Source: Candidatus Melainabacteria bacterium
GTDB taxonomy: Bacteria; Cyanobacteriota; Vampirovibrionia; Obscuribacterales; Obscuribacteraceae
Assembly (NCBI GenBank): GCA_003963305.1
Contig: RXJR01000006.1
Location: 221,171-285,170, forward strand
DNA: 64,000 nucleotides
Direction of reading: 5' to 3'
Positions within the stretch are counted from its first letter, which is position 1; every line of letters begins with the position of its first letter. Positions 8,384-15,802 of this stretch are shown piece after piece. Made by a program: the position numbers and the translations under genes. Under the pieces are notes generated by a model. That model searched no databases. It saw only the letters and a program-made list of their open reading frames with translations, and had not been told where the DNA came from.

Positions 8384-9547
8384 ATGGGTTCATCGTATTC
8401 AAACATTCACGTCAAATCAAAAGCGGCACAACAAGTAACACATACATTGAAACGAATACCAGCGATGTTGCCTGCCTATGTTGCTGAAAACTCAAATAAT
8501 TGGTTCAGCATTTTTCCGGAAGAGGTTGAATACAGTACTTTCCGTCAACTATGCAAAGCTCTGTCGGCAGAAACAAAGTCTAGTTGCATCGGACTCACCG
8601 TGCACGATAGCGATGTTCTTCAATACGTAATCTGCGAGAAAGGAAAAATTGTCGACGAATACAACTCATGGCCTGAGTATTTTGATGATGGCGATGCCCA
8701 GCCAATGGGAGCCAAGGAGAATGTATTGTGCAGGTATTGCCTGAACAGTTCAGACGGAAAAAATTTAATGGACATACTGCACAATCGCGGTATTGCGCTG
8801 GATGGCCAAAGCAAAGCAGAAGAGCTCGCCAAACACTTCGGAATTGATACAAACCAGGTACATTTTAGTTTCTCGTCCATCGCCGCCACAAAATCGTTGC
8901 AGTTCACCGCCAAGTTTATCGAAGCAACGGGCGAGTACACAAATGAAGAGAGCGGGGAACAAACAGGACCGCCCATTCTTGTTGATTACATTACTTATAC
9001 AAGAAAAAATTGTACTGATGATTACGAGTTGAAGGAGTGCGAAAAAGAATGGAAGGCGGCAGCAAAAGCAGACACAGTTGAGATGCAACTCGATCGAGGC
9101 GCGTCTCTGTGCGACTCCTATGAGTCCAGTGGGCGTATGACTATGGTATGCAACAACGGTGGTGCGAGTCAGGGTGTGAAGATTCGCATTACAGGTGGTG
9201 CAATTGATAGAGGTCTGTTAGAAGATTGGAGTGTGAAACTGATTCCAATTCCAATTGGACTCCTACGCGAATGCAAACTACCTCTTGTTGAACCTGGTGT
9301 CCTTCAAGCCGAATGCTCTGAGCTTTCGTTTGATCGGCAAATAAATATCGAGTTTGACGCGAAAGCAAATGCAATCGGGACGGACTCATTCACTATAGAA
9401 GTTCATCCGCTCCAGAAGGACGGTCAATCGAGCTATAGACATGAGTTCTGGGTTGCAGTACGCGATGACCTGAACGTTTCTCTGGAAGGAGCGAGCATGG
9501 AAACAATTCGAAAACTCATGCAGCTCCCCAAAAAAGTGCGCAATTAA
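8384..9547 (+). CDS. Conserved-looking cytosolic protein, function unknown
   Basis: Product of 387 residues from the ATG at 8384, chosen because AGGAG (8372-8376) sits 7 bases before it; in-frame ATGs at 8351 and 8378 are less well placed. No signal peptide or membrane helix. The N-terminal ~180 residues are a mixed alpha/beta domain with the notable blocks GLTVHDSDVLQYVICEKG and WPEYFDDG and a later AEELAKHFGID helix. The C-terminal ~150 residues are beta-rich (alternating hydrophobic strands around SLCDSYESSGRMT and IRITGGAIDRGLLEDW), suggesting a beta-sandwich. No family was recognised and no enzyme motif is evident. Confidence 0.65.
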   Translation: MGSSYSNIHVKSKAAQQVTHTLKRIPAMLPAYVAENSNNWFSIFPEEVEYSTFRQLCKALSAETKSSCIGLTVHDSDVLQYVICEKGKIVDEYNSWPEYFDDGDAQPMGAKENVLCRYCLNSSDGKNLMDILHNRGIALDGQSKAEELAKHFGIDTNQVHFSFSSIAATKSLQFTAKFIEATGEYTNEESGEQTGPPILVDYITYTRKNCTDDYELKECEKEWKAAAKADTVEMQLDRGASLCDSYESSGRMTMVCNNGGASQGVKIRITGGAIDRGLLEDWSVKLIPIPIGLLRECKLPLVEPGVLQAECSELSFDRQINIEFDAKANAIGTDSFTIEVHPLQKDGQSSYRHEFWVAVRDDLNVSLEGASMETIRKLMQLPKKVRN

Positions 9548-9630
9548 TGAAAGAAATGAGCACTCGCTCCCTTACAGGAACCAGTGCTCAATTTCGGTTG
9601 GGGAACCGAAACCTTGTACGCGTTCAGCAG

Positions 9631-10743
9631 CTACATTGCCGAAGAGCTGATCGCTACGCTTGCCGGGGCGTCAAGCTGCAAGTTGAATGCATCGCCCGAC
9701 CCTACATTGACATTGTCACCTTTTCGCAGCAAAAGACTTTCCGCAACTCCAATGCCGGTTCCTAATCCCAGCCCAGCAATAGCGCCGCGTCCAGCACCTC
9801 TTCCGCCTCCGGCAATAGCACCAATCACGGTGCCTATAACTGCGCCTGATCCAGCACCTATTGCTCCATGAATCGCAGCTTTTTCTATTTTTTGTTTAGT
9901 GGTTTCGCCTCTAAAAACATCACTCTGTGCGCCTGAGGCAAGATGAAACTTTCCAAGATCGCCGACGATGTGCGCAGTAATTGGCGTTTCAACACCGTCT
10001 GGTGTTCGCAATCGAGTGAACTTCAAACCAAGATTACCGGAATGCGACATTCTCGCTCCAGGTACTGCTGTTGTTACCTGACCGATAAGCAATGAACCCG
10101 CAGGAATTTCACTATTACCCAGGTTTATGGGCTGCGCAAGACTAGCTTCAACCTTGTCACCGACGCGCGAAACGCCGCTAGAAAGCGCCGTATTAACGGT
10201 AACTGGCATCATCATGCCAGCAGGAATATAAGCGATGCGCCCCTGTTTGTAGTATGGGAATGAGCCAGAAGACGTAGTGGTTGTGCCGGCTTCACCAACG
10301 CTTGGCTTATCACCACCAGTCAAACTGGCTATATAACGATTCACCGAACCGGAATTTTTCAATGATGCCTTCAAACCTGCTGCCCACTTGTTAGCGAGTG
10401 CAGCAGTGGTTAATCCCTGTTTCTTAGCGCTGGCTGCATCTGGTGTGGCTATATAGAATCCACCCAGGGTGAGCACAGGCTGACCATTCACATAAGTAAC
10501 CTTGACTGAGTTTGGAGACCTATCGGTGGACGCAACCAGTGCATTGTCCAAATTTCTCTGCATTGTTGCCGTTCGCTGTGTGGCAGTCTGTCCACCTGCA
10601 CCTGACGACACACTGAATGCCGGTGCCCCGGCAATTCTAACTGCAGTATCTGCCATCGCCGGCAGTATCGCACCCGTGGCCAGCTGAGAGGTCAAAACAG
10701 CGGCCAAAATAAGATTCTTCGGACGGCAAAGTGGAGAAAGCAT
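9631..10743 (-). CDS. Secreted protein with glycine-zipper segment
   Basis: Product of 370 residues. A signal peptide spans residues 1-32 (ending PAMA). A central domain (about 165-275) has PAGMMMPVTVNTALSS, VGDKVEASL and EIPAGSLLIGQV, an arrangement reminiscent of the beta domain of TrbI/VirB10-type envelope proteins; I only note the resemblance. A Gly/Ala-rich segment (about 295-335, GAIGAGSGAVIGTVIGAIAG) is a glycine zipper able to insert in membranes or oligomerise. Likely an outer-envelope protein. Monocistronic, convergent with the gene ending at 9547. Confidence 0.7.
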   Translation of the reverse strand: MLSPLCRPKNLILAAVLTSQLATGAILPAMADTAVRIAGAPAFSVSSGAGGQTATQRTATMQRNLDNALVASTDRSPNSVKVTYVNGQPVLTLGGFYIATPDAASAKKQGLTTAALANKWAAGLKASLKNSGSVNRYIASLTGGDKPSVGEAGTTTTSSGSFPYYKQGRIAYIPAGMMMPVTVNTALSSGVSRVGDKVEASLAQPINLGNSEIPAGSLLIGQVTTAVPGARMSHSGNLGLKFTRLRTPDGVETPITAHIVGDLGKFHLASGAQSDVFRGETTKQKIEKAAIHGAIGAGSGAVIGTVIGAIAGGGRGAGRGAIAGLGLGTGIGVAESLLLRKGDNVNVGSGDAFNLQLDAPASVAISSSAM

Positions 10744-10852
10744 GGTGGGACGTCCTCTTTTCTAGTACATGCATAAATCGACGCTGGAGAACCCCAAGTG
10801 TTTCCGCCAACGCCAAATTGATTTTCCCGACATCATGACAGCCTTCTTAAGC

Positions 10853-11224
10853 CTAGGCTGATTTCAACTCATCATCATGGTGAGAGAAGGCAGCCACGTT
10901 CTCGTCTTCAGGAGTAGATGGCTTAGCTCCCAACTTATCCGCTAGCTCTTGAGCTTTATCAGCATTAAGCGGTGACTGATCTTTGGAGATTGTTTCCTGA
11001 CCACGGTTCCCACTGTCTTCGTAACTCGTTTCCTCGTCACGGGTCTTCGTGTTCTCGGAACCCACCTTCGACAACTGATTCTTTTCGTCATCAAGAGTCT
11101 TCATTGCGTCACCAGACGTCAATTCAGTCAAAATCCCATCGAAATTTTGCCAGACATCGCGGCCCTGCTTGGACGACCCGAAAACAAAACCTAATAGGGC
11201 TCCCACACAAAACGATCTGAACAT
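10853..11224 (-). CDS. YtxH-like small membrane-anchored protein
   Basis: Product of 123 residues from the ATG at 11224, preferred over an upstream in-frame TTG (11239) because GGAGGTAGAGG lies before it. The N-terminal FCVGALLGFVFGSSKQGRD has the short Gly-rich hydrophobic helix followed by the polar turn seen in YtxH-type proteins. The remainder is hydrophilic and probably disordered (Glu/Ser/Lys-rich). Function unknown; YtxH-like proteins are often envelope-stress associated. Confidence 0.6.
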   Translation of the reverse strand: MFRSFCVGALLGFVFGSSKQGRDVWQNFDGILTELTSGDAMKTLDDEKNQLSKVGSENTKTRDEETSYEDSGNRGQETISKDQSPLNADKAQELADKLGAKPSTPEDENVAAFSHHDDELKSA

Positions 11225-11357
11225 CACCTCTACCTCCAAATATATGTACTGGCATTTCGGGAACTAGCCTAGCGAGGTTGAGCCGCATGCTATGACCTTC
11301 TAACCTGCTCTGACGGCGCATTTTTGATGCAAAATGTTCCACACCCTGCGCCATCTT

Positions 11358-11371
11358 TGGGGTTTACCCCA
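11358..11371. promoter_or_regulatory. Palindrome TGGGGTTTACCCCA, possible operator
   Basis: Six-base arms TGGGGT/ACCCCA around TT, located between the divergent starts at 11224 (minus) and 11435 (plus). It is near-identical (12 of 14) to the element at 7614-7627. Function is inferred. Confidence 0.3.
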
Positions 11372-11434
11372 GCCATTTGCCGAAAAAGCTAAGCTAGACT
11401 ACTCTTGGAGCAGAGAGATGTTCCGAGGAAAACA

Positions 11435-13306
11435 ATGAGGCTATCGCTGGCGCCCGCTAAACGCCTGCTTCCCGCCGGACTAAAAGTACACGGACGCGAC
11501 GGACTCCTGTTCCAACGCCTGTTTTGGGGTGCCATGGCAGGCTGTCTGGCGACATTGCTCCTGGCAGAATCGCCCATCCTGGAATCGATGGAACTTAGCA
11601 TGCTCGAGTGGCGGTACAAAGTGGCGGACAAGATCTCAACAATTTTTCCAAAGCAAAAGAAATCGCAAGATATATGTCTTGTGAATTTCGATGATTTATC
11701 GCAATTCGATATGGGTGTAGCGCGCTTCAACGACAGCGCCTCTCAGGAGAAGCTAGCAGAGGCACTCAAGGTAATTGAAAGCGGGCAACCGACGATGGTT
11801 GTGCTCGATCTTGACTTGCGAGGCGCCACCAATCCCGAACTCATCTCTACCATCAAGCGGTTTCGCAACGTCATAGTGGCACTGTTCGGCAGCCTCGAAG
11901 GAAGCACCGAATTGCCAGCCGCCGAATTTCTTTCACATGCAGCCTCATATGGTTATGACGAACTGATTCACGAGCAAAACGGGCTGGTCTGCCGCTTGCC
12001 CATAAATTATCGCGGCATCGACAATAATACTGAAGGATTCACAGCCGAAGGGCTGGCACCGGTTCCTTCGCTCACCGAGGCGGTGATCGACTACTATCGG
12101 CGCGTCAAAGGCGTCGGTCCGCCCAGCCAATTCTTTTCGGTCCCTTCAGACCAACCTTTATATATGAGTTACCGGCGCATCGATTATCCGACTATTTCCC
12201 TGCGAGATACGGTGCAGCCTGATTTCGACCCATCTATGTTTCGCGACCGCATCGTCATCGTCGGTTCGACGTTCACTCAACGTCACAATGATGTGAAGAA
12301 GAAGAGCCCGTTTCAAGAGTCCGTGCCGGACATAAACCTGCATGCCGACGCCATTTCTACACTCCTTAACGACGACGTGATTTACAGTTTTCCGAAAAAT
12401 ATCTCACACCACCTGTTGCTTCTTATTGGTGCCGCATTTGGTGCAGTTGCTTCCATTCTGCCGCTTGGCATGAGAACCGCGGCCTATCTGTTCACCTCAA
12501 TGAGCCTGGTCGTAGTGGCTCAGCTGGCATTCCAGGTCTTCCATCTCGCTCTGCCGACCGCCTCACCACTGGCGGTGCTGACACTGGGATTCAGCCTGGG
12601 CACATTCATTTACCTGGACACGGACTTGAGGCAAAGAAACAGAGAGTTAGCCCAGGCACGCGAGTCGATGCAGGTGCGCGCCGAAGAGGAACGCCAGCGC
12701 ATTGCTGAAGACTTGCATGACGAAACCCTGCCGGCGCTATCTTCCGTAGCGCGCATGGCCGATCGGCTCGCCCACGAGCTCGAAGACAATCCTGTGCCCA
12801 GTCTGATGCGTGAGAAGCTGGACCATGCTGTTGTTGAGATGCGTCGCGTTATAAACGATTTGCATCCGTCTGTTCTTGAGACCATGGGCTTCAAACCGGC
12901 CATCGAGAATCTTGTCGCCATTTGCGCCCGAGAGACGGGCATTGAAAGCAATTTCGAAGATGGAGATGGGCGCTCAGACTACAACATGACCAATTTCACC
13001 AAGCTGCAACTTTACAGAATCGTCCAGGAGAGTCTTAACAACGTCCAGAAACACTCGGGTGCCTCGATAGTAGAACTAAATATCCGTGAAAATGACGGTT
13101 ATCTTTTCATCGTTGTGACGGACAATGGAAAAGGTATCAATTTTAAGGCTATTCGTAAGGATGCCCACGGGCTGCTCAACGTTCGCCAGAGAGCACAATT
13201 AGTTGGCGCTATAGTCGAATGGAAAAAGCCAGAAAAATATCCCACAGGAACCGAATTGAGGCTTAAGATACCAGTCGTAGAAACTCCAACCACGGGTGAA
13301 GCTTGA
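11435..13306 (+). CDS. CHASE2-domain sensor histidine kinase
   Basis: Product of 623 residues. The ATG at 11435 has GAGG about 8 bases upstream; an in-frame TTG at 11405 is less likely. One membrane helix near residues 28-45 is followed by an extracytoplasmic CHASE2 domain (about 55-330, with VVLDLDLRG and the DRIVIVGSTF block). Three closely spaced helices follow (about 330-405), then a coiled linker and a HisKA_3 dimerisation domain (ERQRIAEDLHDE, phospho-acceptor H428). A C-terminal HATPase domain has the N box (QESLNNVQKH) and G box (DNGKGI). It senses an unknown extracytoplasmic signal and should phosphorylate the regulator encoded immediately downstream, whose ATG overlaps its stop (TGATG). 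Confidence 0.95.
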   Translation: MRLSLAPAKRLLPAGLKVHGRDGLLFQRLFWGAMAGCLATLLLAESPILESMELSMLEWRYKVADKISTIFPKQKKSQDICLVNFDDLSQFDMGVARFNDSASQEKLAEALKVIESGQPTMVVLDLDLRGATNPELISTIKRFRNVIVALFGSLEGSTELPAAEFLSHAASYGYDELIHEQNGLVCRLPINYRGIDNNTEGFTAEGLAPVPSLTEAVIDYYRRVKGVGPPSQFFSVPSDQPLYMSYRRIDYPTISLRDTVQPDFDPSMFRDRIVIVGSTFTQRHNDVKKKSPFQESVPDINLHADAISTLLNDDVIYSFPKNISHHLLLLIGAAFGAVASILPLGMRTAAYLFTSMSLVVVAQLAFQVFHLALPTASPLAVLTLGFSLGTFIYLDTDLRQRNRELAQARESMQVRAEEERQRIAEDLHDETLPALSSVARMADRLAHELEDNPVPSLMREKLDHAVVEMRRVINDLHPSVLETMGFKPAIENLVAICARETGIESNFEDGDGRSDYNMTNFTKLQLYRIVQESLNNVQKHSGASIVELNIRENDGYLFIVVTDNGKGINFKAIRKDAHGLLNVRQRAQLVGAIVEWKKPEKYPTGTELRLKIPVVETPTTGEA

Positions 13307-14028
13307 TGACGATTATGATCGTTGATGATGAAGAAAGAGACAGAATGTGGCTTAAGAACCTTCTGGTTCAGAACTTTCCGTCGGATCAACCCATCCATGA
13401 AGCTCACGACGGGCAGCAAGCCGTTGACATGGCACTGAAAATCAAGCCCAATCTGGTCTTTCTCGACATCAAAATGCCGAACCTGTCGGGTATCAAAGCG
13501 GCAGAGGCGATTTTACAGAAGCTGCCGGAGACCGGCGTAATCATGCTCTCAAACTTTTCCGACGAGGTTTACGTCAGACAGTTATGGAAGATTGTGCCTC
13601 CAAACGGCGTTTTCGGTTACGTCCTCAAGAACGCCTCGAACGAGCAAGTCGTGGAAGCTGCAAAAGCCGTCATGTCCGGCGATTGCTGGATACATCCGGG
13701 TATCGCCCGCGTCATTCAACGCACCCAGAACCGCGCCACCAGTTTGACAAGCGCAGAATATGAAGCCCTGGTCTGCATCGCTCTGGGTATGACCGACCAT
13801 GCCATCGCCAAACGACTCTATTTGACGGAGAAGGCGGTTCAATCACGCTTGAAGTCTTTATACGCAAAATTGGGAATTCCAGGTCGCGGCGAATCACACG
13901 AAAGTGAATTCAATCAGCGCTGCCGAGCCTGCTATGTCGCCACTCGCCGCGGATTAATCAACCAGACGGAGTTGGACGATTGGGAATCAAAACTCGACGA
14001 AAAGAAAGGGGGGCCTGCTCAGGTCTAG
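13306..14028 (+). CDS. NarL/FixJ-type response regulator
   Basis: Product of 240 residues from the ATG overlapping the kinase stop by one base. The receiver domain (1-125) has the acidic pair D7-D8 and phospho-acceptor D54 in VFLDIKMPN. The C-terminal LuxR-type HTH (about 145-205) has LTSAEYEALVCIALGMTDH and AKRLYLTEKAVQSRLKSLY. The tail of about 40 residues is longer than usual. It is the cognate partner of the CHASE2 kinase and a probable transcription factor, perhaps controlling the secreted protein that follows by five bases. Confidence 0.92.
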   Translation: MTIMIVDDEERDRMWLKNLLVQNFPSDQPIHEAHDGQQAVDMALKIKPNLVFLDIKMPNLSGIKAAEAILQKLPETGVIMLSNFSDEVYVRQLWKIVPPNGVFGYVLKNASNEQVVEAAKAVMSGDCWIHPGIARVIQRTQNRATSLTSAEYEALVCIALGMTDHAIAKRLYLTEKAVQSRLKSLYAKLGIPGRGESHESEFNQRCRACYVATRRGLINQTELDDWESKLDEKKGGPAQV

Positions 14029-14033
14029 GTTAG

Positions 14034-15647
14034 ATGAACACACTCAGGAAATGGACACCGATCTCATGCGCGCTGCTTTCCATAGCAGCATATTCCGTTG
14101 CCATTACCTGCGGTGCCGATGCGCAATCAGAGATGAAACCGATGCTCTCCAAAGTAGCACCGCATAGAGTGGCAAGCGCGATTCCATCTCCGCAATCGGG
14201 AATCAAGCTGATCGAATACATCTCTCAGCGCATGCACACACTCAAGGGGTCGTTGATTGCGGCAAAGACTGCCACATATTCGGCTGCCCCGCAAGAGAAA
14301 AGTCAGGGTCCAACCAATCCGATTCTGGCGCTCCGCCCGCCATCCAACAATTATATTGCAGGCAGAGAATTAGATCGAGACTCGAGCGCAGACAAAAGCT
14401 CAAACGAAGAGCAGAAGCGACGCAAAGCAGAAGAATCCCGAACAGACAAATCTGCAGCCGGCGACGATTTCTATGGCTATCAACCAGTAAATTCAGGACG
14501 TCGAGCCACCCTGGCTTCAGCCCAGACAAACGCGGCTAAGAAAGATTATCCTGCATCGACGCGAGAAAGAGACTCACAAGCTGCGGTTTTCGGAAGAATG
14601 GCAAATGGACCTCTAGCCAGGTCATTAGCCAATCTCGGCGGTGCCCTGCAGGGCGTGGACAACATTCAGCGCGCCGCTGAAGGGGGTAAAGACGTCGGAC
14701 TCAAAATGAAGGCAAAAGCGCCTCGCGCCGAAGCGTCTTATCAAATTGCCAGCAACAAGACTGCGGCGGGTGTTTGGGAGCGAGGGCAGCTCATACCTCA
14801 ACAAAGTGCAAGTAGTTCTGTAAATGCGAAGGAAGGTCGAGCCGGTAATGCAGCTGGTGCGGCAGGTGCCGGTGGAAGTGTCGTCGCTGATGCAGTCACA
14901 CAAGAGCCGAAGGCACCGCCCATGCCACCAGCGTACTACCGCACGAACTATCAGCGCGTGCCCGGATCAATGATGAGCAAAGGCATCAGCATTGCTGCCG
15001 AGAGCGCACCAACGAGCTCGACTGCTGGCGCGAATATCCGCGATTACAGAACTGCGCCTACGACAATCGCGTCGGCAAACGTTCCATCTGCTTCACCGGT
15101 AATGGCGCCGGCGGCGCAAGGAGTGCTGATTCCACCACCACCTTCAGTCAGCGAAGCGGCTTCGAACAGCCACTTCAATGCCATACAAAAACAAAAAACA
15201 GAAATCGCGTTGCTTCCGCCCAATGTAATTACCGGTATCCCACTGGTTCGCCTGGGCAGCTCGGCGTTCGACGCCAACAGAGCGCTTACGTCGATCAAAG
15301 GCAATAAGCTCAAGCAACAATCGATCGGCGGCTGGACAGTATATGTATTGCATAAAGCCAACTCAGTCGATCCCGCCATGCAAGTTTATGTACGTCACGG
15401 TCTCGTAGAAGCTTTGAGGATTTTCGATAATGCATTTATAGCGCCGGATTTCGGAGTGCATTTAAATGACGACGTTTCCACAGTCAAAGCAAAGTTTGGT
15501 GAACCAGCATTCATGCAAGATGAGCCTGAATGCCCATCAGCGAAAAACTATGTGTACCCTATCAGCCAGGTGAGCTTCGAACTGACGAGAGCGAGCAATT
15601 CACCAAGTCCAAAAGTTGTCAGCGTGCTTATTTTCACGGTCAAATAA
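14034..15647 (+). CDS. Secreted protein with SmpA/BamE-like C-terminal repeats
   Basis: Product of 537 residues. A signal peptide (1-31) is followed by a long disordered Ala/Ser/Lys-rich region (about 45-390). The C-terminal ~135 residues carry two related motifs, VRLGSSAFDANRALTSIKG and VHLNDDVSTVKAKFGEPAF, in the style of the SmpA/OmlA (BamE) fold where a short G(D/S)S motif precedes a helix and a G-P turn. That resemblance is by eye. The gene follows the response regulator by five bases and so is in the same operon, suggesting it is a regulated or sensed envelope component. Confidence 0.65.
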   Translation: MNTLRKWTPISCALLSIAAYSVAITCGADAQSEMKPMLSKVAPHRVASAIPSPQSGIKLIEYISQRMHTLKGSLIAAKTATYSAAPQEKSQGPTNPILALRPPSNNYIAGRELDRDSSADKSSNEEQKRRKAEESRTDKSAAGDDFYGYQPVNSGRRATLASAQTNAAKKDYPASTRERDSQAAVFGRMANGPLARSLANLGGALQGVDNIQRAAEGGKDVGLKMKAKAPRAEASYQIASNKTAAGVWERGQLIPQQSASSSVNAKEGRAGNAAGAAGAGGSVVADAVTQEPKAPPMPPAYYRTNYQRVPGSMMSKGISIAAESAPTSSTAGANIRDYRTAPTTIASANVPSASPVMAPAAQGVLIPPPPSVSEAASNSHFNAIQKQKTEIALLPPNVITGIPLVRLGSSAFDANRALTSIKGNKLKQQSIGGWTVYVLHKANSVDPAMQVYVRHGLVEALRIFDNAFIAPDFGVHLNDDVSTVKAKFGEPAFMQDEPECPSAKNYVYPISQVSFELTRASNSPSPKVVSVLIFTVK

Positions 15648-15802
15648 ACGTTTTCATGCTCACTGAACGCATTCGCGGTCAATTAACAGCTTTCAAGTAG
15701 CCTAATTAATGCTCAGCAAACACGGGTGTCGCCTTGCAATTGGCGTTCGACTTGGGTTAGGATCAGTATATAGATAATCCAATTGCGAGCGCTTCTCAGC
15801 CC

